Shown here: positions 44,197-53,351 of the stretch, in pieces
Layout: each line of letters opens with the position of its first letter
Numbering within the stretch: position 1 is the first letter of the stretch
NCBI RefSeq assembly: GCF_027913035.1
Contig: NZ_CP115777.1
Span: 1 to 64,000 of the forward strand
Direction: 5' to 3'
Origin: Paracoccus albus
Lineage (GTDB): Bacteria > Pseudomonadota > Alphaproteobacteria > Rhodobacterales > Rhodobacteraceae
DNA length: 64,000 nt
The notes under the pieces: generated by a model
Databases searched by the model: none
What the model was told of the DNA's origin: nothing
Seen by the model: only the letters and a program-made list of their open reading frames with translations
Position numbers and translations under genes: made by a program

Positions 44197-46065
44197 ATGA
44201 AAACCGAAAAGAACGTCGTCGCCGCCCCGGTCCAGTATTTCCCGCTTGATCGGCTCTATCTGTCGGATATGAACCCGCGTCAGGACGCGGATGCCGAGCG
44301 CATTGACCTGCTGGCTGACAGCATCATTGCCTGCGGCCTGATCCAGAACCTTGCCGGGCTTGCCGATGCCGATGGACGCATTGCTATCGTCGCCGGGGGC
44401 CGCCGCCTTCGCGCCCTGATCCGCGCATTCGAAAAGCAGCCCGATCTGCTGGACCGCCGCCCGGAACTGGCCGAAATTCCCGTCAGGATTGCGCCCGACG
44501 ACGCGACCGCCCGTGCATGGGCGAATGTCGAAAATGCCGTCCGCGAGGCGCTGAACCCCGCCGATGAAATCCGCGCCTTCGCCAAGATGCGGGATGCTGG
44601 CGCAGATGTGCCCACCATCGCCAAAACCTTCGCCACGAGCGAGGCCGCAATCTATCGCCGTCTCGCCCTATCGGACCTGCCTGCGCCGGTTCTGGCCGCT
44701 CTGAAAGCGGGAAAAATCACCCTGAATATCGCCAAAGCGTTCACCGTCGCAAATGATCCTGACCTTGCGCTTGAGGTGCTGGCCGAGGTTGAGGGCAACC
44801 CTCATGCTTCCGAGCACCGCGTCAAGGCAAGGTTACAGCCGGAGGCTGTCAAGCTGACCGACCGCCGTGCTGCCTTTGTCGGTCTGGATGCCTATACCGC
44901 CGCAGGCGGCGAAGTCACCCGTGATCTGTTCGAGGAAAACGGCACCTATCTGCAAAACCCCGACCTTCTCGACCGCCTGTTTGCGGAGAAGCTGGAAGAT
45001 GCCGCCACCGCAATCGAGGCCGAAGGCTGGAAATGGATTGAAGTCATTCCCGAAAGCTATGTCAGCTACAATATCATCGAAAAGCTGACGCGGCTCTACA
45101 AGGTCGAGGTCGAACTGACCGAGGAACAGGCCGAGCGGTATGATGAACTGGCCGAACTCTATCAGGCCGATGCGCTTGATGAAGAAGGCGGAGCCGAACT
45201 TGAAGCTTTGCAGGAACTGGCCGAGGGCGACTATACCGACGAACAGCGTCAGCACGCAGGCGCTTACGTCTATGTGAATAGCAGCGGCATGGTTGACGCC
45301 TCGCGCGGCTATGTCCGCCCCGAGGACCACGCCGCTGCCGTCGAGGCCAAAATCCTGACCGGCTTCGCCGCGTCCAGCGGCCATGCTGGCAGTGCCGACG
45401 ACACGCCGAAATCGCCCTATAATGCGGCACTGGTCGAGGACATGCGCCGCGCCCGCCTTCACGCCGTTCAGGCGGCGCTGCTGGCAAAGCCGGAACTCGC
45501 TCTCGACCTGCTGGCCTTCGGCCTGTCGGCGCAAAGTGGCCATGACAGCGTGTTCAATATCCGCCCGGATCGCGCCAACATCACCCCCGAGAAGGCCAAT
45601 GGCCTGACCCCGGAGCCGCGCCTGTCGGGTGACGGCGAACATCACCGCTGGCTTGACGACGAAGAACGCCTCACGGCCTTCACCGACTTCCAAGCCGAAG
45701 GCAAGAAGGCCCGCAATGCCGCACTGACCGAGGGGCTGGCCCGGACCCTGCCCTATCCGATGCAGAAAAGCGCACTGTTCGACCACATCGAGGCCAGCAC
45801 CGGCGCCGACCTGCGCCAAGTCTGGACCCCAACCGCCGAGGGCTTTTTCAAGCGCGTGAATGCCGACTATCTCGACAGCCTCATGCTGGACCTGACCGGC
45901 TGCAATCCGACCAGGAACGGCTTCAAATCGTGGAAGGCGATGAAGAAGTCCGCAAAGGCCGACGCCCTCGAAAAGCTGTTCACCGATCCCGACTATCAGA
46001 AGGCGTGGCACATCGACGTCGAGAAAAAGGCACGGATCGACGCATGGCGTCCCGGCTGCATCTGA
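44197..46065 (+). CDS. ParB/RepB/Spo0J-family plasmid protein
   Basis: 622 aa from ATG 44197. Residues 10-110 form the ParB N-terminal domain (FPLDRLYLSDMNPRQDADAE, VAGGRRLRALIRAF, the GGRR-type CTP-binding motif, and RAWANVENAVREALNPADE). A KorB/HTH-like domain follows (VPTIAKTFATSEAAIYRRLAL). The long remainder is specific to large plasmid ParB-like proteins and contains an acidic middle segment. The protein is not next to a ParA, so it may be a leading-region regulator or nuclease-type ParB rather than a partition protein. TCGCGAAAAAAGGA before the start is shared with the repeated leaders. Confidence 0.85.
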   Translation: MKTEKNVVAAPVQYFPLDRLYLSDMNPRQDADAERIDLLADSIIACGLIQNLAGLADADGRIAIVAGGRRLRALIRAFEKQPDLLDRRPELAEIPVRIAPDDATARAWANVENAVREALNPADEIRAFAKMRDAGADVPTIAKTFATSEAAIYRRLALSDLPAPVLAALKAGKITLNIAKAFTVANDPDLALEVLAEVEGNPHASEHRVKARLQPEAVKLTDRRAAFVGLDAYTAAGGEVTRDLFEENGTYLQNPDLLDRLFAEKLEDAATAIEAEGWKWIEVIPESYVSYNIIEKLTRLYKVEVELTEEQAERYDELAELYQADALDEEGGAELEALQELAEGDYTDEQRQHAGAYVYVNSSGMVDASRGYVRPEDHAAAVEAKILTGFAASSGHAGSADDTPKSPYNAALVEDMRRARLHAVQAALLAKPELALDLLAFGLSAQSGHDSVFNIRPDRANITPEKANGLTPEPRLSGDGEHHRWLDDEERLTAFTDFQAEGKKARNAALTEGLARTLPYPMQKSALFDHIEASTGADLRQVWTPTAEGFFKRVNADYLDSLMLDLTGCNPTRNGFKSWKAMKKSAKADALEKLFTDPDYQKAWHIDVEKKARIDAWRPGCI

Positions 46066-46077
46066 CGAAAATGGCAA

Positions 46078-46096
46078 GGGCGGCTTGCGCCGCCCC
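46078..46096. terminator. Hairpin after the ParB-like gene
   Basis: AGGGCGGC-TTGC-GCCGCCCC type stem directly after the stop codon. Similar GGGCGGC stems follow other genes in this region (55029, 59197, 61080). No T-run, so termination strength is uncertain. Confidence 0.45.
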
Positions 46097-46124
46097 TGCC
46101 TGTCCGAACAGGGAGATTTCCACG

Positions 46125-46358
46125 ATGCCCGACTTTACCACTCATCGCCACCCGGTTCTGGCCGTTGGGTGCCCGACCTGCTGTAAGCCGCCGGGGGTGT
46201 GGTGCCGCCGCCCGAGCGGCCACCGCGCGGGCGATCTTCACCAGGGTCGAAAGGCCGAGGCTGACCGCGTGTTCATCGCACAGCATGGCGACACTGCCAG
46301 CATCCTGCGTACCGCCGCCGGCTGGCAAATCGACCCGCGCGGCCGCATTCGCGATTAG
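46125..46358 (+). CDS. 77-aa zinc-finger-like protein
   Basis: MPDFTTHRHPVLAVGCPTCC, then KPPGVWCRRPSGHRAGDLHQ, then GRKAEADRVF. The CPxC...PGxxC...H...R pattern is a small zinc-binding fold found on plasmids and phages of this group. GGGAGA lies ahead of the ATG. Its 3' end overlaps the convergent nuclease gene by four bases. Function unknown. Confidence 0.65.
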   Translation: MPDFTTHRHPVLAVGCPTCCKPPGVWCRRPSGHRAGDLHQGRKAEADRVFIAQHGDTASILRTAAGWQIDPRGRIRD

Positions 46359-46762
46359 CCACACCATCCGGGCCGGGCGCCGCCGTCATATGGTCGCGCA
46401 TGTCCCACACGGATCATTGCCCTTGCCACGTCCTCGCCATCGAGGGCGAGCCTTGCCAGACCGCGCCCATATCGGTCCAGTTCCGGCGCGATCCTCAATT
46501 CTGCCCGCTGCGCGGCAGCGAGGCGCCCGCGCAGCGCATCTCTTGCCGCCCGCGCCGCCGCCAGTTCAGCCGGGCATTGCGGGCTGAACAGTTCGGGAGT
46601 ATCCAGTCCTTGCAGCCGGATGCGCTGACCCTGCCATCGGATCGTGTCCCCATCGACTACCTGAATTTCGGCAGGGTCAACGCCCATTGGTGCCCGACAG
46701 CCGGTGACAGCCAGGGCCAGCCCTGTCATCATCACCACTGTCTTGACCCATCCGCCGCTCAT
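46355..46762 (-). CDS. Thermonuclease (SNase-like) lipoprotein
   Basis: 135 aa. The N-terminal lipobox MTGLALAVTGC predicts a lipid-anchored periplasmic protein. The SNase fold motifs are IQVVDGDTIRWQGQRIRLQG, DTPEL and ELDRYGRGLARLAL. These are calcium-dependent DNA/RNA nucleases. Plasmid copies are often entry-exclusion or transfer accessory proteins (as in ParB/YncB types). The catalytic Arg and Glu positions are at least partly present (RLQGLDTPE, ELDRYGR). Confidence 0.88.
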   Translation of the reverse strand: MSGGWVKTVVMMTGLALAVTGCRAPMGVDPAEIQVVDGDTIRWQGQRIRLQGLDTPELFSPQCPAELAAARAARDALRGRLAAAQRAELRIAPELDRYGRGLARLALDGEDVARAMIRVGHARPYDGGARPGWCG

Positions 46763-47142
46763 TACTGCATCCTCTCAAGCCCTGGCTGTCACCATTTGCC
46801 CGGATTTCGGGCTGGTCGTCGAAGCCAACCACCCCAAAATCCGGGCCGGCCCTTCGGGCCGAGCCGCGCTTCGCGCGGCGATCGCCAGCCCATCATCAAA
46901 GATCGCGCCCGGCTGTTAACCTGGCCGTCGCTGCCGCGCCGGCCAGGGCCGGGCAGCACACCACATACGGTCTTGTCATTCTACCATGCGGTTCAAGGAC
47001 GGCGCCGGGCAAGCCCGGCTTGCAAGCGCCCGTGCCGGGCGTCCCTGACCTCGCATGTCCGTCTGCCGGCGACCGTGCGCGGCGGGCATTTGCCTTTCGC
47101 GGGACACGGTTTCATCCTATATTACCATCAAGGAGACCATTC
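46763..47142. other. Hairpin-rich gene-free stretch
   Basis: Contains several stems with short loops, including GGCCC-TTC-GGGCC (about 46850), GCCGCGC-TTC-GCGCGGC (about 46862) and GCCGGGC-AA-GCCCGGC (about 47012). The style resembles the structured leaders elsewhere in this half of the window. No coding signal. Confidence 0.45.
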
Positions 47143-47346
47143 ATGACCGACGCCGATGCAATCAAGCACGAAGCCGAAATCGCAAACCTGAATGCGAACA
47201 CCGCAAAGCTTCAGGCCGAAATGTCGAAACTGCTGGCCGAAGGCAAGCAGATCAAGGTCAGCACCTTCCTTGCCCCCTTCCTGGCCGCCGCGGCCGTCAT
47301 GGGCGGCGGCGCCGCCCTCGCCCGCCTTTTCTTCATCGGCTCATGA
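47143..47346 (+). CDS. 67-aa coiled-coil and membrane-anchor protein
   Basis: AAGGAG precedes the ATG at 47143. Residues 5-40 are a helical heptad-like region (AIKHEAEIANLNANTAKLQA, EMSKLLAEGKQ) and 44-65 one hydrophobic segment (LAPFLAAAAVMGGGAALARLF). Small membrane proteins with this layout occur near phage-like lysis or transfer genes. Not otherwise recognised. Confidence 0.6.
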   Translation: MTDADAIKHEAEIANLNANTAKLQAEMSKLLAEGKQIKVSTFLAPFLAAAAVMGGGAALARLFFIGS

Positions 47347-47572
47347 ACTCAGCGGCTTCGCGGTCTGATCCGTCCAGATCCAGCAGTCTGCGCGACCGCA
47401 GGAGCCGCTTGCGGCAGAAAATCCTTGTCTAGCAATCGGATACAGGCGATCTTCACCTCGAACGACACGCCACCTGGGGAATGCAGGTTCATGGTCTTGC
47501 CTCCCGGGTGTTTGCCGGAACACAATCACATCCGGGTCGGCGCGTTAAGTGCCTGCATGCGAGGACAAGCCA

Positions 47573-48496
47573 ATGGCGATCGATTTGAGCGAAGACAGGA
47601 CCATTGCGCTGAAGCGAAATGGCAAGAAGCTCTGGTCCTGGAAGGGCAGCGATCCAGATGTCGTCGAGATCGCAGTGCTCCATTACCTGCGCGATCACGG
47701 ATGGGACGGGTTTTTCACCGGTCGGGAAGATTATTATGGGCTGATCATCGCCCTGGCCGGCTGGCCGGGAAAGGTATCGAACAAGATGAACCCGGCCTTC
47801 ACCCCGAGCTTCGTCTATTTCCGCGGCACGGACGGCTTGTTTCGCCAGCATCGCTATTCATACGACAAGACGATGCGCTTCATGAGGTCGATCACGCTGG
47901 CTGAAATGGAGGAGCGGCTGCGCGTCGTCTGCGCCGGAAAGAAGTGGAAGCGCGCCTATTATTCGACGAATAATCAACAGCCGGATCACCTCATCTCCTT
48001 TCTGCATGCGGTAGGCATGGATAAAATCCGCGAGATCGTCGAAAGCAATTATACAAAGGAGAAACTGGCGGCACAGAAGACGCTTGGTGAACTCGACTAC
48101 AGCCTCGATCATTTGAGATGGCCGAAAATTGGCGATAATTATCCCGAAGCGAGAAGCACGGGCGAATTTCCCCGATTGGAATGGGCTGTTCGTGACTACG
48201 AATTCGGTGAGCGCGACCTGATCGCCCAAGCCAGGGCTTTCGCCAGCCATCTGCCCTCCGAGGTGCGGCAAGTTGCATCGTCAGCCATTGATTTCGCGGA
48301 GGCTTACCGACAAGGGATCTGGGACAGCGATACCGGATCAGCACTCGATCTGAAGTTGTGGAACGCCAAAGGCCTTGCGATCGCCGAGGTCAAGGCACCG
48401 AACGATCGCCTCAGGCCACGTCAGAGGAAGACTATTGACCATGCCCGCAGCCAAGGCTCCCAGGCATGCGTGATATCGGTCGTCGAGGACGTCTAG
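47573..48496 (+). CDS. VRR-NUC domain protein
   Basis: 307 aa from ATG 47573 with GAGGA upstream. The C-terminal 60 residues match a VRR-NUC (FAN1/phage-type) nuclease: GSALDLKLWNAKGLAIAEVKAPNDRL with the D...E-x-K catalytic set, then PRQRKTIDHARSQGSQACVISV. The N-terminal part (DVVEIAVLHYLRDHGWDGFF and a long helical middle) is family-typical. It probably cleaves DNA structures. Plasmid copies could act in repair or defence; substrate unknown. A cell-intrinsic promoter was not identified. Confidence 0.8.
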   Translation: MAIDLSEDRTIALKRNGKKLWSWKGSDPDVVEIAVLHYLRDHGWDGFFTGREDYYGLIIALAGWPGKVSNKMNPAFTPSFVYFRGTDGLFRQHRYSYDKTMRFMRSITLAEMEERLRVVCAGKKWKRAYYSTNNQQPDHLISFLHAVGMDKIREIVESNYTKEKLAAQKTLGELDYSLDHLRWPKIGDNYPEARSTGEFPRLEWAVRDYEFGERDLIAQARAFASHLPSEVRQVASSAIDFAEAYRQGIWDSDTGSALDLKLWNAKGLAIAEVKAPNDRLRPRQRKTIDHARSQGSQACVISVVEDV

Positions 48497-48516
48497 CGAA
48501 AATTATTCGCAAAGCT

Positions 48517-48725
48517 ACTTGTTGCCACTCGCCGGCACGTTCTCGACCTGGCCAGCCTGCGATCCAGCGTCCTTCGATCCATCCTCGCCATCCTTCCCGG
48601 CAGCCGCACCGCTTTCCTTCTCCGCCTTGCCACCGTGGATCACCGTCAGGTTGGTGCCGCGCCGGATGCGGCCATAGGCCTGCTCGACGCCGAGATCGTC
48701 GAGCGTCTCGGCGATCCGCTCTAAT
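48517..48725 (-). pseudogene. C-terminal fragment of an unrecognised protein
   Basis: The minus strand reads LERIAETLDDLGVEQAYGRI, RRGTNLTVIHGGKAEKESGA and AGKDGEDGSKDAG to a TAG, with no start codon and a hydrophilic tail. The 5' part is missing beyond 48725. The full-length family could not be named; a conjugation-associated protein is a guess only. Confidence 0.4.
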
Positions 48726-48751
48726 GTGACGACTTGTGATGGATCTGGCTT

Positions 48752-48949
48752 CTAACCTTTGTCTGTATATTGATGCGCGGCCATCAGGTTCTTGCGCAGG
48801 AATGCGATTGCAACCTCCAGCTTTTTGGGCCGCCAGTTGCTGGCCGGCCAGATCAGGTGAAAATCGGCACAAGTCGTCACATTAGAACATCCGCCCGCCA
48901 TGAAGGCGCAGGTCAAGCAAAGAATGCCGATGCTGTAAAATTCATACAA
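48752..48949 (-). CDS. 65-aa putative small lipoprotein
   Basis: MYEFYSIGILCLTCAFMAGGC is a short hydrophobic signal with an AGGC lipobox (Cys21), followed by a polar 44-residue tail (NLMAAHQYTDKG end). The size and lipobox resemble Rz1-like or entry-exclusion lipoproteins. No clear ribosome site, so support is limited. Confidence 0.4.
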   Translation of the reverse strand: MYEFYSIGILCLTCAFMAGGCSNVTTCADFHLIWPASNWRPKKLEVAIAFLRKNLMAAHQYTDKG

Positions 48950-48966
48950 AAGTCCGGTGAAATTCC

Positions 48967-49173
48967 GATGCGCCTCCCCGTCCTCTGTCCGGGGACCGTG
49001 CCCTAGGCTTGTCCGGCAAGCCGGCCTGCGCCCCGAGCCGTTCAGGGCGATGCGACCGGCTGCGGCTTCTGCGGTCTGTCTCGTCCCGAGCCAGATCCTC
49101 GCGCGCCGGTCCTGGTCGCCCTGCCCTGCCCGTCTCGGCCCATTCGGGTGACGGTCACTGGCGCGGGCGGGGG
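48967..49173 (+). repeat. Structured leader repeat, copy 2 (partial)
   Basis: 207 bp matching about 42795-43005 of copy 1, including the nearly invariant block CGATGCGACCGGCTGCGGCT through GGTCACTGGCGCGGG. One internal stem-forming stretch is replaced by another (GGCTTG-TCCGG-CAAGCC). It lacks the 3' half and is followed by no intact plus-strand gene, so it is probably a decayed copy. Confidence 0.75.
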
Positions 49174-49680
49174 CACGAAGCGGCGCCAGAGTCTGCAGTC
49201 GCTGCCCTGCCTGCCCTCCAGATCGTCATCCCGCCGCCGGGCCATGCCGTCATTCGGGAAGATGCGACTGTTGCCTGCGCCTGGTGATTTCCCCGGCCTC
49301 GTTGGATCGAGCGATGCGCCTGCACAACCGCCAGTTCCTGCCGTCTTTTTCGTACGATTGACAGGGATGACGGTCCCGAAGCCATGCGTTCCGTTCATGT
49401 GGTTTTTCTATCTGATGAAACCTAGCAGGCAGTCGGGGCAGACCGGCACATGCTGCCATGCGGCATGTGCCTTCAACGACTAATTTCCCCTGGCCTGCGG
49501 CCATTCCTCGCGTGTAGATTCGCAAGATGATTTGCCGCGCCACGGTGCATGAACTTCGAAAAGCACCGACAACGTGTCAGGCATTCTTGCTTCATCTGCC
49601 ACGCAATCTTGCCGCTACAAGGTCGCGGCCGCTGTTCGGCTGCGGTTCATACATCTCTTTCGAAGCCCCATGTCTGTCTT
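49174..49680. other. Degenerate stretch with gene and palindrome remnants
   Basis: The minus strand at about 49270-49400 aligns patchily with the small gene at 54823 (shared EKDG and NEAGEIT, plus FPN in another frame) but has shifts, so it is a dead copy. At 49445-49512 lies a hairpin (GGCACATGC/GCATGTGCC) followed by a partial copy of the nested palindrome found upstream of nrdH. Confidence 0.55.
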
Positions 49681-50595
49681 TCAGTTAGCTGCTTCGGCTG
49701 GTCGTGCAGCCTGCTGACATAGAACAGGCACCGTCTTGGCATTGAGGAGGATGCTAAGCGTCTCGGCTTCCGGGGAACCGTCCTCCATCTTTACAGGATG
49801 GACGGCCCAAATTGGCTTCTCCAAATCTACGCCCTTGATAGAAACTTCACAAAGTTGACCCGAAGCCAGTTCATCGAGAACCGTGCTTTTCATCACCAAC
49901 GATACGCCTAGTCTCGCTCTGACCGCACGCTTCACCCCTTCAGTGCTTCCGGTTGTGTGGCTGATCGATAGCTGATCTGCTTTTTGACCGAAGGCACGGC
50001 GGAGAATAGTGCCCGTCCCGGTTCCACGCTCGCCTCCGATCAGCGACTCCGTGAAAAGTTCAGACGAGTCTATCGAACCCTTGCTTGCCCACCGGTGATC
50101 CGGGGAAACAATCAAAATGAGCTTCTCGGTGCGCCACAGGCTGGCCTCGTATCCATTCCGGCCGTCCCACCACTCCATGAAAGCAAGATCAACTTCCTTT
50201 CTCTGGAGTTTTTCTAAGATCTCCAGGTTGGAGGCGATTACCAAGTTGGCAGAGCGCCCTTTGGCACCATGCAGGCGCTTCAGATGCTCCGGCATGAGGT
50301 AGATACCGATGTTGCTGCTCGCACCCAGTTGAATTTGTTCCATGTGCAAGCGGTCAAAGGCACGTGCAGAAACCGTCAGCAGGCTCTTGGCAAATGGCAA
50401 GAATATGGCTCCGTGCCGCGTCGGAACACAGCGATCGTTCCCTCTATCTACCAGTTGCACCCCTAGGATATCCTCAAGGCGCCTGACGCTGTTCGAAACC
50501 GTAGGCTGCGAGATTTGCAGCCGTCGCGATGCCGCACGAAAATTTCCCGTCTCGATGACTTCAACGAAGGCAGCGACATGAGACAGATGATACAT
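49681..50595 (-). CDS. ptxE: LysR-type regulator of the phosphite operon
   Basis: 304 aa from ATG 50595. N-terminal HTH (FRAASRRLQISQPTVSNSVRRLEDILG) and a LysR substrate domain. It is last gene of ptxABCDE, as in the known phosphite operons. Role in regulation is inferred from position; LysR proteins often respond to pathway substrates. Confidence 0.85.
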   Translation of the reverse strand: MYHLSHVAAFVEVIETGNFRAASRRLQISQPTVSNSVRRLEDILGVQLVDRGNDRCVPTRHGAIFLPFAKSLLTVSARAFDRLHMEQIQLGASSNIGIYLMPEHLKRLHGAKGRSANLVIASNLEILEKLQRKEVDLAFMEWWDGRNGYEASLWRTEKLILIVSPDHRWASKGSIDSSELFTESLIGGERGTGTGTILRRAFGQKADQLSISHTTGSTEGVKRAVRARLGVSLVMKSTVLDELASGQLCEVSIKGVDLEKPIWAVHPVKMEDGSPEAETLSILLNAKTVPVLCQQAARPAEAAN

Positions 50596-50608
50596 GCAGG
50601 ATACCTTG

Positions 50609-51607
50609 TTAGAGAACAGACGCGGGCTCATTGATAGCGGCTCGCGGTCTGCGGCCTTCAAGAAGATCAATGATGTTGTCAGCCGCCTCATGCTCGATCG
50701 CAAGGCGAGTCTTGGTAACCGCCGAGCCGATATGGGGTGTCAGCAAGGTGTCCGTGCGACGCTGCACCAAGCCAGGATGGACAGCTTCAGGTCGATCCGG
50801 CCGCGCCCAGTCCTCCATCTCGTAGACATCTGCGGCGTAACCCGCCAGATGTCCCGCCTCCAGCGCAGCCACCACGGCCCCTTCGTCCACAACGCTCCCA
50901 CGTGATGGATTGATCAGAAGCGTCCCCTTCCGCATCTTCGCAACTTCCAGTGCGCCGAGCAGATGCTGCGTGTCGTTGGCGAGCGGAAGGGCACACACTA
51001 CGAAATCCGAAGTGGAAAGAAGCCGTTCGAAATCCGTGAACGTAACCTTGAGCCTTTCTTCATCATCAGAACCGAGCTCGCGCCTGTCCCAATAGCTCAC
51101 TTGCGTTCCAAAGCCCGTGAGCCGTTCAGCAATGGACTTGCCGATCGCTCCCATGCCTAAGATGCCAACCGCTGCGCCCTTCAGGCCCACGCCGTAGAAA
51201 CGCGGTCTCCACCCCTTGTAGCCAATTCTGACAGCTTCATCCCCCGGCAGGATGTGCCGCCCCAAGCCAATCATCAAGCCGATGGTCAGTTCTGCGGTCG
51301 GATCAGTCAGAAGATCGGACACGATGGAGACATGGACCCCTCGTGCCGTGCAGGCAGCAACATCAAAGTTGTCGAAACCCTTCAACGCGCAAGCTACAAG
51401 CCGCAGGCTAGGAGCGTGGCTCAGAACCGTAGCGTCGATCCGATCCGGCATGAAAGCCATCATCGCAGTCGCATCACTGAGTTCTGCCAAAAGCCTGTCA
51501 TGCGCCCAAGTATCGTCCGACTCGTTGACGCTGACGCGGGCATAAGGCGCCAGCTTGGTCAGGATCTCGTCATGGACTTTGTGCGTGATAACGATCTTGG
51601 GCAACAT
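50609..51607 (-). CDS. ptxD: Phosphite dehydrogenase PtxD
   Basis: 332 aa. A D-2-hydroxyacid dehydrogenase fold with the PtxD-specific opening MLPKIVITHKVHDEILTKLA and CALKGFDNFDVAACTARGV, where Lys76 is at the same number as the phosphite-binding Lys of the characterised enzyme. NAD-binding GILGMGAIGKSIAERL, catalytic Arg in NPSRGSVVDE, Glu in VYEMEDWARPDRPE, His in TPHIGSAV. It oxidises phosphite to phosphate with NAD+. All key residues are present. Confidence 0.96.
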   Translation of the reverse strand: MLPKIVITHKVHDEILTKLAPYARVSVNESDDTWAHDRLLAELSDATAMMAFMPDRIDATVLSHAPSLRLVACALKGFDNFDVAACTARGVHVSIVSDLLTDPTAELTIGLMIGLGRHILPGDEAVRIGYKGWRPRFYGVGLKGAAVGILGMGAIGKSIAERLTGFGTQVSYWDRRELGSDDEERLKVTFTDFERLLSTSDFVVCALPLANDTQHLLGALEVAKMRKGTLLINPSRGSVVDEGAVVAALEAGHLAGYAADVYEMEDWARPDRPEAVHPGLVQRRTDTLLTPHIGSAVTKTRLAIEHEAADNIIDLLEGRRPRAAINEPASVL

Positions 51608-51628
51608 GTCGCGCTCCCTGTTGTTGTT

Positions 51629-52435
51629 TTATTGAAGTTGGCGGCGAAGAAGAGCGCCGACCTGATCGACCACGGTGACCATCAGAAGAACGACCAGCAT
51701 GATGGCAAGAACCTCCTGATAATTCATAATCCGAAGAGAGGTCATCAGCTCAAAGCCGATGCCGCCGGCTCCGACCGTGCCAAGGATGGTGGAGGCGCGG
51801 AAGTTATACTCCCAACGGTAGATCGTGACATCGGCCAGTTGAGGCAGGACTTGCGGCAGGATTGCGCGCGTGACGATCTGGAAGGGTGAAGCACCGGCGG
51901 CCCGCGCCGCCTCGATTGGCGCATTGTCACAATGCTCGATGGCTTCTGCAAAGAACTTTCCGACCATGCCAACGGAGTGAAGGCCTAGAGCAAGAACGCC
52001 GGGCAGAGCCCCGAAGCCTACCGCTGCAACGAAAACGATACCCATGATCAACTCAGGGATCGAGCGCAGGCCGTTCAGCAGGCCGCGGGCGATCATGTAG
52101 ATAACGCGGTTTGGCGCTGTTTTTCGCGAAGCGCAAAAGCCAACGGGAAGCGAAATCAGAACCGCGATTGCCGTCCCGGCGATGCTCATGGCAAGAGTAT
52201 CAACCAAGGGGCCGATCCACTCCATCCCACGGCTGAAATCGGGCGGAACCATTTCACTTCCCAACTGCCAAAGCGAAGGAAGGCCGGAACCAAGCCGCTC
52301 CAGATCAAGCAAGCCGGAGTGGTAGCTGCTGACAATGATGACGCCAGCGATGATCACCGCGATCACGGCAGCGCGCTTCCAAGCTCTACTTTGGCGCTGA
52401 AGGATGCTGTCGAAACTTTGGGAAAGCGCTGTCAT
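51629..52435 (-). CDS. ptxC: Phosphite ABC transporter permease PtxC
   Basis: 268 aa with about six membrane segments and the EAA loop EAARAAGASPFQIVTRAILPQ of binding-protein-dependent permeases. It belongs to the PhnE/PtxC branch. It sits 21 bp upstream of ptxD. Confidence 0.92.
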   Translation of the reverse strand: MTALSQSFDSILQRQSRAWKRAAVIAVIIAGVIIVSSYHSGLLDLERLGSGLPSLWQLGSEMVPPDFSRGMEWIGPLVDTLAMSIAGTAIAVLISLPVGFCASRKTAPNRVIYMIARGLLNGLRSIPELIMGIVFVAAVGFGALPGVLALGLHSVGMVGKFFAEAIEHCDNAPIEAARAAGASPFQIVTRAILPQVLPQLADVTIYRWEYNFRASTILGTVGAGGIGFELMTSLRIMNYQEVLAIMLVVLLMVTVVDQVGALLRRQLQ

Positions 52436-52502
52436 TGACGTGCTCCTGAAAAGTGAGGCGCAGACTTCGCCTGCGCCCGCAATGAATGGCGGTTGATATG
52501 TC

Positions 52503-53351
52503 TTATTTGCTGAGGTCGAGGTTCAGCATCTTACCGAGATCCCGCACGACATCGTAAGCCTTGTCGTTGATCGGCGCGAAACCATCTGCCTTGAACGTCG
52601 CCAGCACTTCCTCATCGTTCAGGTTGATGAACGCGTCGGTGATGGCTTGCTTCAGGTTCGGATCGAGGTCAGAGCGCATCGTCCAAGGATACTGCGGAAA
52701 CGGATCGGACTCTTCGAGCGCAACAACTTTCGCGGGGTCGATCGTGCCGCGAGCAACCATAGCGTTGAAGATGGGCAGCGAAAGACCACCAACCTGGGCA
52801 TTGCCGTTTTGCACCGCCAGCGCCACGGCATCATGGGAGCCGACGTAGTTCTCACTGTAATCCGTCTCTGCTTCTAGACCCGCTTTAAGCAGCATGGATT
52901 TCGGGATCAGGTGGCTGGAAGTAGATGCCACGTCACCCCATGCCACATCGTGGCCGGCAGCATCCGCAATAGTCTCAATGCCGGCTTCAGCGTTGCCGAT
53001 GACAACGGCGCGGTAAGTTGTCTCGCCGTCTTTCATCAGTGCCGCAAAGGGTTCGATCTCGGCCTTCGTCTTGGCCAACGTGTAGGAAAGCGGACCGAAA
53101 TATGCGAGTTCAAGCCGACCGAACCGCATCGCCTCGATCATCGAGGAGTAGTCGGTGGTCACGATCAGCTCGATGTCGCGGTCAAGAGTTTCTTCAAGAT
53201 ACTCTTCCAGCGGACGATTGTTTTTGATCACTGTGGCGGCGTTCTCGTCGGGCAACAGCGCCACGCGCAGAGTTTCTGGATTTGCCTCCGCATGCACTGC
53301 GGAGCCGCAGCCGAGAGCAGCGAGAACGACAACGGGGAGCAACTTCTTCAT
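52503..53351 (-). CDS. ptxB: Phosphite-binding periplasmic protein PtxB
   Basis: 282 aa from ATG 53351. Signal peptide MKKLLPVVVLAALGCGSAVHA. The PhnD-type fold has DYSSMIEAMRFGRLELAYFG and FGPLSYTLA in the ligand pocket, DVASTSSHLIPKSML, and VGSHDAVALAVQNGNAQVGG. It binds phosphite or a related oxyanion for PtxAC. The ATG overlaps the ptxA stop. Confidence 0.93.
   Translation of the reverse strand: MKKLLPVVVLAALGCGSAVHAEANPETLRVALLPDENAATVIKNNRPLEEYLEETLDRDIELIVTTDYSSMIEAMRFGRLELAYFGPLSYTLAKTKAEIEPFAALMKDGETTYRAVVIGNAEAGIETIADAAGHDVAWGDVASTSSHLIPKSMLLKAGLEAETDYSENYVGSHDAVALAVQNGNAQVGGLSLPIFNAMVARGTIDPAKVVALEESDPFPQYPWTMRSDLDPNLKQAITDAFINLNDEEVLATFKADGFAPINDKAYDVVRDLGKMLNLDLSK

Noticed and set aside
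44197..46065. ParB-like gene as the partition partner of the virC1/ParA-like gene
   Set aside because: They are 17 kb apart on opposite strands, and the ParA-like gene is coupled to a VirC2-like gene instead.
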